In this document: piece after piece, positions 1 to 8,010 of the stretch
Layout: each line of letters starts with the position of its first letter
Position numbering within the stretch: the first letter of the stretch is position 1
Source: UBA12087 sp964370815
Lineage (GTDB): Bacteria; Chloroflexota; Anaerolineae; Anaerolineales; Villigracilaceae
Assembly (NCBI GenBank): GCA_964370815.1
Contig: CAYJKQ010000014.1
Location: 1-64,000 of the forward strand
DNA length: 64,000 nucleotides
Reading direction: 5' to 3'
Program-made: the position numbers and the translations under genes
Notes under the pieces: model-generated
What the model saw: the letters and a program-made list of their open reading frames with translations, nothing else
Told to the model about the DNA's origin: nothing
Database searches by the model: none

Positions 1-437
1 ATGCCGATCAGCATTGATCCTCTACCAGCGGATGACGAGATCGAATGCGGGCGTTGTGGCGCAATCATTTTTCACGAGCTGACCCGCTGCCCGAAATGTG
101 GGGTCAATCTTTATGAGCCCAATGACGGCTTCGACCAGGATCGCCGCAAAGGCTCAATCCCGGTTACCCCTCAGTATAGGGGGTTTTTGCCCGCCTGGAT
201 GGTTTCTTAAAAAAGCTTACAAAGCGCCTTTATCCTGTAGATGATCTGTTCGGGGCTGCCATTAACCAGGCTGTAATCTACAACGATCTGCTTATTAAGG
301 TGGGCGGGGACCACCCCACTGCAGAGCGGTTGATCAATTATGAAAACCAACTGTTACCGGACGGAAATCGATTAATCTGGATTGAGAACGCGATCCGCCG
401 CTGGGAGCAGGACAATCGCAGCACATCGGTAGAATGA
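1..437 (+). pseudogene. Zinc-ribbon protein gene interrupted by a frameshift
   Basis: The first 69 codons encode a short acidic protein with a zinc ribbon (CGRC near residue 18 and CPKC near residue 31), ending at a TAA at 208-210. A second reading frame, open from 180 and ending at TGA 435-437, continues with protein-like sequence (KKLTKRLYPVDDLFG, then a helical stretch ending IRRWEQDNRSTSVE). The two frames overlap over 180-207, and one extra base there or at the A6 run (209-214) would fuse them into a protein of about 145 residues. I see no clean slippery heptamer in the zero frame, so an indel in the genome or assembly is more likely than programmed slippage. Function unknown. The ATG is the first base of the window, so an upstream start cannot be excluded. 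Confidence 0.55.
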
Positions 438-483
438 ACCAAGGTTTATGTTTATACATTGTCCCGAATGTCTCGCGGGTCAT

Positions 484-536
484 CGTCCCGAAGGTTTCAT
501 TTATTCCGATAAGCTTTTATCAAAACCTTCGGGACG
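484..536. repeat. Dispersed palindromic repeat, copy 1 (14-bp perfect arms)
   Basis: The left arm CGTCCCGAAGGTTT (484-497) and right arm AAACCTTCGGGACG (523-536) are perfect reverse complements. They enclose a 25-nt loop with its own GATAA/TTATC dyad. Close relatives lie at 21450-21506 and 22645-22697, and a diverged one at 61916-61971, all intergenic. A lone half-arm (GTCCCGAA) sits just upstream at 461-468. The element lies between the frameshifted zinc-ribbon gene and the exonuclease gene and could act as a transcription terminator or be a small REP/MITE-like element. Confidence 0.75.
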
Positions 537-590
537 CTAAATAATTTCACATATCCCCTCAATAACAATGAGCCAAACAGGAGATCTGCC

Positions 591-1163
591 ATGTATCTAT
601 TCTTCGACACCGAAACCACCGGGGTCCCCGCTAATTACCGGGCGCCAGCCTCGGATTCTAATAATTGGCCAAGGCTGGTGCAGATCGGCTGGCTTTTGAC
701 GGACGAGACCGCGCAGCAAATCGAATCTGCAGAATACATCATAAAACCGGACGGGTACACTATTCCACAAGAGGCTGCCAAAATTCACGGCATCACAACT
801 GAAATGGCACTAATTAACGGATCCGAGCTGAGAAACATCCTGCTGAAAATAAAAGAAAAGATCGAATTTGCCGATGTATTGGTTGCTCATAACATGCAGT
901 TCGATGAAAAGATCCTTGGGGCTGAATTCCTGCGCTGCGGCTTGCCAAATATCGTTGAAACAAAGCCGCGTATCTGTACCATGCGCACATCTACCGACTA
1001 CTGCCAGATCCCCGGTCCCTATGGTTACAAATGGCCTTCCCTGCATGCTTTGTACAGAAAGCTCTTCAATAAACCAGTCCCAGGAGCACATACTGCCCTG
1101 GTGGATACGCAGGCTTGTGCGGCTTGTTTTTTTGAGCTCAAACGCTTGCACATTATTAGCTAG
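591..1163 (+). CDS. DEDDh 3'-5' exonuclease (DnaQ/Exo-like)
   Basis: A 190-residue protein made up almost entirely of an RNase T/DnaQ-type exonuclease fold. The five metal- and catalysis-related residues can be read: Asp6 and Glu8 in DTET, Asp105 in HNMQFD, and His167 and Asp172 in HTALVDT, which is the DEDDh order. Such enzymes remove nucleotides from DNA or RNA 3' ends with two metal ions. No polymerase, BRCT or UvrC-like domain is attached, so it is a stand-alone exonuclease rather than a polymerase subunit by sequence alone. The start is supported by an AGGAG about 7 nt upstream. It is convergent with the downstream minus-strand lipoprotein gene; the 246-bp gap after it holds nothing I recognise. 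Confidence 0.85.
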   Translation: MYLFFDTETTGVPANYRAPASDSNNWPRLVQIGWLLTDETAQQIESAEYIIKPDGYTIPQEAAKIHGITTEMALINGSELRNILLKIKEKIEFADVLVAHNMQFDEKILGAEFLRCGLPNIVETKPRICTMRTSTDYCQIPGPYGYKWPSLHALYRKLFNKPVPGAHTALVDTQACAACFFELKRLHIIS

Positions 1164-1409
1164 GGATCATCTTTGTTTCGCAAGCTTGAAGCAAACTGGT
1201 CCATTCCGGGTCAAAAAACGATAATTCTCAGAATTTGCGTCCTTCTTGCAGTGATGATTTTAAATTACATATTCCAAATAACCTGCTGGCAAAGGATGCT
1301 TAATTCCTGTATGATAATTTACAAGGATAAGGGTAATTCTTTTATCCAATAAGCTTCTGGCCCCATTTATTCCTCACCCTCCAATTAATTACCACTTTCC
1401 TTTCGCCTA

Positions 1410-2375
1410 TTATCGGCTCTGCACAAACTCCCAGAAAGCCTGCATGATCTGGGTATAGCTCTGCGCCAGTCCGACGAAAGTGACCGGGAACTGGTCACTG
1501 GCAAAACCAAATAAAGCCATCAGGTAGGTTTTTTCAGCGTATTCAACCACCGCAATTTCACCGAGCATGGACTTCGAGGTGGAGATCGTGACCTGCTTAT
1601 CATGGATGACCGCTTCCACCGGTGCAAGCTGGTAGAGCGGGTTGCTGGCTTTGTCACCCTGGTCGAGCATATCAAAGATCAGGACGGTGGATTCGTCTGA
1701 GAGCAGGGTGCGGTTGGTCAGTCCAGTCAGAAGAGTCACCAGGTTTTCTGGCGATGACATCTTATTGGGGATAATAGTATCGCCTGCATTCCAACTTTGC
1801 ATGGTTTCACTGATGTTCAGGCCGTACTGCGGGATGGTTCTCATTACTCTAGTGGCAGAGGTTTCATTGCCATAAACCAGCATTTCAAAAAGTGTTTGCC
1901 TGAGCGAAGTCTCGTAATCACGCAGATTGGACAGGTAGACCTTGATTTCCGTGATACCGTAGTTCTCCAGGGACTTCAAGAGAAGCATCGAAAAAGGTAA
2001 GTGGATCATATTATCGACCCAGATGGTGCTGTCCGCCTGGCGTGAATACAACAATTCTCCTCCCAATTCCTGCACCAGTATGAACCAGTCCCCGCCGTTG
2101 GCGGAAATAGCCGCATCTATCGGCGTCACCAGGTAGGTGAGAATGTCCTGCTGGCGCTTCTCAAGCAGGATCTGTGTCGGATCCATTGTGCTCGTGATGG
2201 AAGGCAGCGGGGTGAGAGTGGCGGGCAGCGAGGTGGCGCTTGCCGCTAGACCGGTGGTTGGCGAGGCAGGTGCTTCTTCCACAACTGGAGCAACATCTGC
2301 GGTTGCTGCGGGTCCACAGGCTGATAAAAACATAATGGTAAATAAGATTATTTGTTTTCTCGGATTGAATTTCAT
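1410..2375 (-). CDS. Lipoprotein with degenerate class A beta-lactamase-like domain
   Basis: Predicted secreted lipoprotein of 321 residues. The signal peptide ends in a lipobox LSAC (Cys20), followed by a Thr/Pro/Ala-rich linker and then a domain from about residue 85 with the layout of the serine beta-lactamase-like family (helix with DNMIHLPFSMLLLKSLE, later NKMSSPENLVTLL and a C-terminal strand region). At the place where the family has SxxK there is no serine-x-x-lysine, so hydrolase activity is doubtful. It may be a binding or structural relative. The start chosen has AGGA 9 nt upstream; an ATG six codons earlier lacks a ribosome site. Fold assignment is by pattern only. Confidence 0.55.
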   Translation of the reverse strand: MKFNPRKQIILFTIMFLSACGPAATADVAPVVEEAPASPTTGLAASATSLPATLTPLPSITSTMDPTQILLEKRQQDILTYLVTPIDAAISANGGDWFILVQELGGELLYSRQADSTIWVDNMIHLPFSMLLLKSLENYGITEIKVYLSNLRDYETSLRQTLFEMLVYGNETSATRVMRTIPQYGLNISETMQSWNAGDTIIPNKMSSPENLVTLLTGLTNRTLLSDESTVLIFDMLDQGDKASNPLYQLAPVEAVIHDKQVTISTSKSMLGEIAVVEYAEKTYLMALFGFASDQFPVTFVGLAQSYTQIMQAFWEFVQSR

Positions 2376-2492
2376 GGGATTTTTCCTGACCATTAGATAT
2401 TTTTAGAATTGTCCGGAAGCTGTATTTTTTTCGGTAATGACCAGATGACCAATGCGATAACCTGACGAGTATTCATTGTTGGGTTTCGAATC

Positions 2493-2520
2493 GGATTCAC
2501 CCCGGATATGGGGTGAATCC
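2493..2520. other. Perfect 11-bp hairpin between two minus-strand genes
   Basis: Arms GGATTCACCCC (2493-2503) and GGGGTGAATCC (2510-2520) enclose the 6-nt loop GGATAT. It lies between the end of the membrane glycosyltransferase gene and the start of the lipoprotein gene, both on the minus strand. There is no clear T tract on either side, so it may be a weak terminator or an mRNA-stabilising structure. Confidence 0.4.
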
Positions 2521-2540
2521 TGTCGCATTCTCAACCCGTC

Positions 2541-4112
2541 CTACCCGGATCTCTTTTTCCGCCTATCCAGCCACCAGCCACCCAGCACAATGAGCATGGA
2601 CAGGATCACGATCAGGGGTACCATCAGGGTAAATGAAAAATCTGGCAGGCTTGGAAAATAACGGGTGGCATACCAGTAGGAAAACAGCAGGATAAAGATC
2701 AGTTCAATCAAGATCATTCTGGGAAACCAGGGGTTGCGCGTGGTGCGATAGTCCTGCCAGGTTTTGGCAACCAGCAGAGCCTGGAAGAACAGGAGGATCA
2801 GGCGGTAGCGCGGGTTATCCCATTGGTCTCCTCCGGCACGCAAGGAAGAGAATGCGATCCACAACCAGGTGGTGGCAAAAAGCCACAACCAGGCAGACTT
2901 CTGGTCTTCTTTTGGTGATCTCAGAATGGGAATAAGGCTAAACATCAACAGGGGCAGCAGCATATACCAGCCCAGGCTGCGCAAAATTCCAACAATTTGC
3001 CAGGTCATATTGGACGAATCAAATAAGGCTGCCGGCAAAACAGGCTGGAGCAGACCATAAACAAATATGAAGGGTACTTTTAGCTGCTCGGGGAAAATGT
3101 ACTTGAAAAGGTATTGGATCATTCCGGAATCGCGTTCCAGCTGATAGACGTCCCAATTCACAGATAGCCTGAACCACCCGGTCAGGGTTTCCAGCAAAGA
3201 AGCACCCTGCAAAGTACCCCGTGACAGGGAGACCCACAGCATCAGCACGCCGATCACAAGCACCCCGCCAACCAGCACCATACTCCACCAGGGGATCTTG
3301 AAATGTTTTTTTCTCAACCAGATCCATCCTGCCAGGACCATGATCACATATAAACCCACACCGGGAGAAAACAACAACAAACCTGCCAGCCCAAGTTCCA
3401 GCCAAACCCGACCTGCACGGTCATTTCTGATCTGCCATATTGCCAGCCCCCAGAACGCCAGGGCAATAAAGGTCAGCAGGAAGGGTTCTCGCATCTGTGA
3501 ACTGCCCAACCACAGGCTTTCAGGATAGAGGGCAAAAACCCAGGCAACCAGCGTGGCAAGCTTTTCATTCCAGACCAGGCGGGTAGCCAACCAGAGAAAC
3601 ACAACCCCCAACGCAGATATCATGGCAGCCATTAGAATGATCAGCCAGGGGCGATGGGCATCCGGGCTCAAATAGCGGTAAAGCAGGGCACTCAAGGCCT
3701 CCAACCCGCCATACTGGTCAACGGCATAATCTTTATTGAAAGCATCCAGGATTTGGTGACTGGAGCTTGCCAGCTCCCAGGATTGCACATCCCGTTTATA
3801 GGCATCCACCGAAGTGTAGCCCGCGTTCTGAACCACGCTTTCATACCCGCTGACCGGCAGGATAAAAGACATGCTCACACCAATCCCCAGGCGCAGCACA
3901 AAAGCCAGGAGCAGCAACGATCCCAACCAGCGCGCTGAACCCGCACAACGCCAGGCTGCCATAAGCAGGCTCAATCCCAGGCTGGAGAGAACACCAAAAG
4001 CCAGCCAGCCCCGCCACCAGTTTCCCTGTCCATCCAGGCTGGCAAGCAGCAAGCCCAAACCAATTCCAGCCAATACAGACCAGACCAGGTCCATCCTGGT
4101 TATCTTTTTCAT
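2541..4112 (-). CDS. Polytopic membrane protein, GT-C glycosyltransferase-like
   Basis: A 523-residue integral membrane protein with about a dozen hydrophobic segments and a long extracytoplasmic loop after the second segment group (residues about 88-145, DAYKRDVQSWELASSS). A motif FALYPESLWLGSSQMREPF near residue 190 resembles the conserved loop of GT39/ArnT-like GT-C enzymes of polysaccharide clusters, which transfer sugars from polyprenyl phosphate donors outside the membrane. Its ATG overlaps the stop of the upstream GT4 gene by 4 bp (ATGA), indicating translational coupling. It ends the co-oriented polysaccharide locus. It could instead be a polymerase-like or ligase-like membrane enzyme; substrate unknown. 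Confidence 0.55.
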   Translation of the reverse strand: MKKITRMDLVWSVLAGIGLGLLLASLDGQGNWWRGWLAFGVLSSLGLSLLMAAWRCAGSARWLGSLLLLAFVLRLGIGVSMSFILPVSGYESVVQNAGYTSVDAYKRDVQSWELASSSHQILDAFNKDYAVDQYGGLEALSALLYRYLSPDAHRPWLIILMAAMISALGVVFLWLATRLVWNEKLATLVAWVFALYPESLWLGSSQMREPFLLTFIALAFWGLAIWQIRNDRAGRVWLELGLAGLLLFSPGVGLYVIMVLAGWIWLRKKHFKIPWWSMVLVGGVLVIGVLMLWVSLSRGTLQGASLLETLTGWFRLSVNWDVYQLERDSGMIQYLFKYIFPEQLKVPFIFVYGLLQPVLPAALFDSSNMTWQIVGILRSLGWYMLLPLLMFSLIPILRSPKEDQKSAWLWLFATTWLWIAFSSLRAGGDQWDNPRYRLILLFFQALLVAKTWQDYRTTRNPWFPRMILIELIFILLFSYWYATRYFPSLPDFSFTLMVPLIVILSMLIVLGGWWLDRRKKRSG

Positions 4113-5251
4113 TGAGGACCTTCCATAAATCCTGCCAGGATCGTTCTACATCTCGCATCCCAGGTGTATTTTTCCACATCCCGGCGAGCCTGGGTTGCCA
4201 GCAATTGTCCCGACCCTGGGTCCACCTGCAGCCTGCGCAGCGCCTGTTCCCAGGCTTGCGCATATTCCGGCGGGATAAGGATGGCATTGGTCTCGTTCAA
4301 AACCTCGCGCAGTACTGGCAGGTCACTGCTTATGATGACCCGTCCGGCAGCCATGTATTCAAATGTTTTCATCGGACTGCAAACTTCGGATGTGTTCTCG
4401 CCACCTGAGGTGGTTAAATTGCGACTGAAGGGGATCAGAAGGGCATCTGACACTGCCTGGTAGAGAGGCAGTTCACTATTTGGAATAAACCCGGTCAGGG
4501 TTACGTTAGGGCATCCTAACTCACTGATCCGCGTGCGCCAATAGTTAACATCCTGCACAGTCCCACCGATCCACAAAAAATTTACATCCGGCATACGCCC
4601 GGCCAGTTCAAGGATAAGTTCCATGCCACGCCCGGCATACAAATGACCTGTGCATACAGCTGTCCACCCGGAAGGAAGTTTCAATTGCGAGCGGGCTGTC
4701 TGCGCATCTGGCAGATCGATATATCGCTCCAGGTCGACACCACTGGGAGCCACCACAACTTGGCTTTCAGGTAAAACCGGTTGGTATTCTTTTTCCAGTG
4801 CCAGCTTGAGGGCGTGTGTTATGGGTACCAAACGTTTTCGACCTGATAGCAGTAGGAACAGGCGATACCACCAGGGACCGAAAGAACCGCCAGGCATTTG
4901 ATGCATTTCCAGGATGACCGGGATCCTCAGCAGCAACCCCAGCACTGCGGGTGGCATGGCACGGGCATAGATCATGTCCGCTCCCAGGCTGCGGGCTTTG
5001 AACACTGCTTTCCAGGCAAAGTCACGCCGTTTCCAGAAAGGCTGCAGGGGTACGAATTGAAGCTCGAAGGGTGTTGTCAGCCCATAGTGAACAGCCAATG
5101 ACTGCCAGGCAGGCTCTCCCGCTTGTGCAGCCGGAGAAAGCAAAGTAACCGTCTGTCCCATGCGCGTAAAAGCATGGCATACTTTCATGACCTGTATGCT
5201 GTTGGCTTTATTGGAGGGGATTTCCCCGGCTGAAATATAGACGATTTTCAT
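4109..5251 (-). CDS. Family 4 glycosyltransferase
   Basis: A 380-residue GT-B fold enzyme. The N-terminal domain starts MKIVYISAGEIPSNKANSIQ, with the usual Gly-poor acceptor loop, and the C-terminal domain carries GHLYAGRGMELILELA and the E-x7-E-like donor motif SPMKTFEYMAAGRVIISSDLP typical of GT4. It probably transfers a sugar from a nucleotide-sugar to a lipid-linked oligosaccharide at the cytoplasmic face. It is translationally coupled to the following membrane protein and separated by about 250 bp from the next GT4 gene upstream. Donor and acceptor are not predictable. Confidence 0.85.
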   Translation of the reverse strand: MKIVYISAGEIPSNKANSIQVMKVCHAFTRMGQTVTLLSPAAQAGEPAWQSLAVHYGLTTPFELQFVPLQPFWKRRDFAWKAVFKARSLGADMIYARAMPPAVLGLLLRIPVILEMHQMPGGSFGPWWYRLFLLLSGRKRLVPITHALKLALEKEYQPVLPESQVVVAPSGVDLERYIDLPDAQTARSQLKLPSGWTAVCTGHLYAGRGMELILELAGRMPDVNFLWIGGTVQDVNYWRTRISELGCPNVTLTGFIPNSELPLYQAVSDALLIPFSRNLTTSGGENTSEVCSPMKTFEYMAAGRVIISSDLPVLREVLNETNAILIPPEYAQAWEQALRRLQVDPGSGQLLATQARRDVEKYTWDARCRTILAGFMEGPQ

Positions 5252-5260
5252 TTATTTTAC

Positions 5261-5480
5261 TCACAGGAAACGGTCAACCAGCGACATGATTTTTTCAACC
5301 ATCTTGTGGTCGAGTGACCGGGTGAATTTCGAGGGGATACACATGTTGCTGCATTCAAGTGCAGATACCAGGACCCGATCATGAAAGTAAAGCCTTTTCG
5401 ATTCTCATTACAACAGAAAAGCACCGCCTACTCCACCAACGATATGCAAGTCAGCCAGCCTGTCAGCAAGCTTGATAATC
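5261..5480 (-). pseudogene. Possible decayed gene fragment inside the polysaccharide locus
   Basis: The gap between the two GT4 genes holds two adjacent, out-of-frame protein-like stretches on the minus strand: one reading KLADRLADLHIVGGVGGAFLL before a stop, and a second, about 47 codons, ending HKMVEKIMSLVDRFL just before a TGA at 5261-5263. Their order and composition suggest the tail of a lost coding region with at least one frameshift. No family recognised; chance open frames are a serious alternative. Confidence 0.25.
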
Positions 5481-5498
5481 AATTGTATTATAAGGGTT

Positions 5499-6650
5499 TT
5501 ATTTCAGGTATGTCTGTGCTGTCTTATCCGCTATTCGCTTCCAGTCATATTCTTCAACGACAAAACGGCGCGCCTGGCTGCCAAGTCTGCTACGCAATGC
5601 CGGATCAGTGGCTAATTTGATAATAGCTTCAGCCAAAACCTGGATACGGTCCGACGGCAGGGTCAGTGGTGCATTATAGTCTGACTCGGTCCGGTCAAAT
5701 AATTTAACCAGCAAGCCGCGCTGCTGGTCACCAAGCATCTCCTGGTAGGCTTCCAGGTTGCTGGCAATGATAGCTTTCTGCATGGACATGGCTTCCAGGC
5801 AGGCCAGGCTGGTGGATTCTGCGCTGGAAGGAAAAACAACCAGGTCCGCTTGCTGATAATAATCCACTGTTTGGGTATGGGGAACCACACCGATGAAACG
5901 GAAGTTTGCCTCCACACCCAGGTCAGCCACCCGCTGGCGGATGTGATCTTCCAACTTGCCCTGCCCTGCCACCCAAAAACATACCTGTGGCAGGACTGCG
6001 ATCACAGCCGGGGCAGCCTCCACCAGGTATTGAACACCATTCTTGGGCACCAGGCGACGCATGGTCAGGATTATGAGATCCTGCGAGGCTGGTTTTGACA
6101 ATGATATATACCTGGCAGTATCCACGCCATTAGGTATGATGATGATTCTTTCATCCGCTACAAAACGCAAAGCAACCGAGCGCATCTCCTCACTGGTGGC
6201 AATGACCCTATCCGCCCATCGCAGGGATGCCCTCCGGAAGAAATGCATCAGGGCTGAGTTACCCACCGAAGAATCCAGGGTGCCCAACCCATGCAGGGTC
6301 ACAACCGTGCGCTTGCCAAGCAGCTTTCCCAGCCCAGTACCCAGCATGGACATGAAGAAGGTGTAATGACAGTGCACCACATCCACCCTGCGAATGAAGA
6401 GCAATAATTCCGGCAGGGCAAACGGTAGTTTCAGCCATGTGCTCCAACCCGAATAATGCAGGGCGGGAATGCGTGTGACCTGGATCTCTTCATGCTGCAG
6501 GTCTCCATCCGAGGCGGTGGCAGTACATACCATTGGTGTTAACCCAATCAGGCGCAAAGCCCGGCTGAGCTCAAGCACATGGATCTCAGCACCTCCAATG
6601 ACCGGCAGGTAGGTATCCACCAGCATGCCAACTCTCAGCGGGTCAGCCAT
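5499..6650 (-). CDS. Family 4 glycosyltransferase
   Basis: 383 residues, GT-B fold. The N-terminus (GMLVDTYLPVIGGAEIHVLE) has the GGAE motif usual for GT4 enzymes. The donor domain has IIIPNGVDTARY, TMRRLVPKNGVQYLVEA and the E-x7-E region SAESTSLACLEAMSMQKAII. It is likely cytoplasmic or membrane-peripheral and adds a sugar to the undecaprenyl-linked repeat unit exported by the neighbouring flippase. Its start overlaps the flippase stop by one base (TGATG), so the two are coupled. It is closest in style to PimB/WcaL-type mannosyl- or glucosyltransferases, but substrate assignment would be guesswork. Confidence 0.88.
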   Translation of the reverse strand: MADPLRVGMLVDTYLPVIGGAEIHVLELSRALRLIGLTPMVCTATASDGDLQHEEIQVTRIPALHYSGWSTWLKLPFALPELLLFIRRVDVVHCHYTFFMSMLGTGLGKLLGKRTVVTLHGLGTLDSSVGNSALMHFFRRASLRWADRVIATSEEMRSVALRFVADERIIIIPNGVDTARYISLSKPASQDLIILTMRRLVPKNGVQYLVEAAPAVIAVLPQVCFWVAGQGKLEDHIRQRVADLGVEANFRFIGVVPHTQTVDYYQQADLVVFPSSAESTSLACLEAMSMQKAIIASNLEAYQEMLGDQQRGLLVKLFDRTESDYNAPLTLPSDRIQVLAEAIIKLATDPALRSRLGSQARRFVVEEYDWKRIADKTAQTYLK

Positions 6651-8008
6651 CAGGCGGTTTCCTCCAATGGGGTGGGAAACAACCTCTCCTGCCTGACAAG
6701 CTCAGAGCGGGTCCTGAGGACAACCAGGCTGTTTCCCAGCAGACTACCAACCGATAAGACCAAGGCGCTGCCAATAAAACCAAACCTCGGAAGCAAGGTC
6801 ACCAGGCCGATTATGCTGACAATGGTGACCAGGAAATTCACCTTTGTGGCATAATCCGCCAGCCCAAGTGATAGCAAGGCTGAACGCGCCCAATACAGGC
6901 TGTTGCTGAAGACAATCCCAACCAGCATGATGACCAGTCCTTCATAAGTGGGCAGGTAGGCAGCAGTATACAGGTATTGGATCATCGCTTTCCCCACCAA
7001 TACCAGGCCAAGAGCCACCAACACAGAATATGCGCCTGCCAGGCGCGTGCCTGTCCGCATAAGATAGCGGAAATCCACCCACTTCCTGCGCGCCACAGCC
7101 CGCGACATTTCCGGGTAGGTTGCCTGCGGCATGGGGGAGATCGGCAACTGGATGTAATTTGCAAGTGCCATAGCCAGTTTGTAATAACCAGCCTGGGTGG
7201 GTGATGAGAAATAGGACACCCATAAAATACCGCTATCCCTGCTGATCAGGCTGAGTGAACTGCTCAGGTTGGTGCTGACAGCGAATTTAACCAAATCGCG
7301 CACATGCGGCTTCAGCAAACCTATGGAAGATCTCCACCAGTCCCGTCCCCATTGGCGGGTGGCCTCCGCCTGGGCAACCAGGGTCAACCCGACTGCACTG
7401 ATGACCTTGCCGCACAGATACGCCACCAGGACTCCCGGCAAACCGGTATTCTGCCACCACGCCAGGATGATCAATGCCAGAGTCACCCCACTTTGCAGGA
7501 CATTCAAACCCGCCATGCGGCGAAATCGGTCGAACAATTGCAGCAGCCCGGTCGAGCTCTCTGCGATCAGGTTTGCCAGGATGATGCCGCCGTACACAAT
7601 AAACCAGGGTGCCAGACTGGCATCTTTTGTAAAGTAAAGAGCGCCCAGAGGCGCTAACAACCAAACCAACCCAAAGGCGAAAAGAGAAGCGGCAAGCTCT
7701 GCCAGGGCTGCGGCTTTAAAAATAGCTGCAGCCCGCGGCTGGTCATTATTCTCGTTGAATTCACCAACATATTTAATGACCAACTCCCCCATCCGGAAAG
7801 AAGTGACTTTGTTGATCACGGTCACAAAAATGGTGATGGTGCCAAGGGTTCCAAAACCAGCCACTCCCAGCAAGCGCGCAGAGAAAATTCCCTGCAGCAG
7901 GCTCAGCCCGGCGCTGATCATATTGCTGCTGAAAAGGTAACCAAAATTTCGGGCTAACTTGCGCAGTATGGGGTTTTCTTTCCAAAAAGAGTTGATCTTT
8001 TCGAACAT
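6650..8008 (-). CDS. Polysaccharide flippase (Wzx/MOP superfamily)
   Basis: A 452-residue protein with about 12-14 hydrophobic segments and the N-terminal pattern NFGYLFSSNMISAGLSLLQG typical of polysaccharide-biosynthesis flippases. It would move polyprenyl-linked oligosaccharide units across the cytoplasmic membrane. A longer reading frame exists upstream, but its first 45 residues overlap the epimerase gene in another frame and look non-protein-like, so the ATG two bases after the epimerase stop is preferred. It sits between the sugar-nucleotide genes and the GT4 genes, the usual place for wzx. Confidence 0.85.
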   Translation of the reverse strand: MFEKINSFWKENPILRKLARNFGYLFSSNMISAGLSLLQGIFSARLLGVAGFGTLGTITIFVTVINKVTSFRMGELVIKYVGEFNENNDQPRAAAIFKAAALAELAASLFAFGLVWLLAPLGALYFTKDASLAPWFIVYGGIILANLIAESSTGLLQLFDRFRRMAGLNVLQSGVTLALIILAWWQNTGLPGVLVAYLCGKVISAVGLTLVAQAEATRQWGRDWWRSSIGLLKPHVRDLVKFAVSTNLSSSLSLISRDSGILWVSYFSSPTQAGYYKLAMALANYIQLPISPMPQATYPEMSRAVARRKWVDFRYLMRTGTRLAGAYSVLVALGLVLVGKAMIQYLYTAAYLPTYEGLVIMLVGIVFSNSLYWARSALLSLGLADYATKVNFLVTIVSIIGLVTLLPRFGFIGSALVLSVGSLLGNSLVVLRTRSELVRQERLFPTPLEETA

Positions 8009-8010
8009 GG

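Noticed and set aside
180..214. Programmed -1 frameshifting in the zinc-ribbon gene
   Set aside because: No X-XXY-YYZ heptamer occurs in the zero frame and no downstream pseudoknot is evident.
461..500. Tandem GTCCCGAA half-sites as a CRISPR or direct-repeat array
   Set aside because: Only two half-arms occur, with no regular spacing or spacers.
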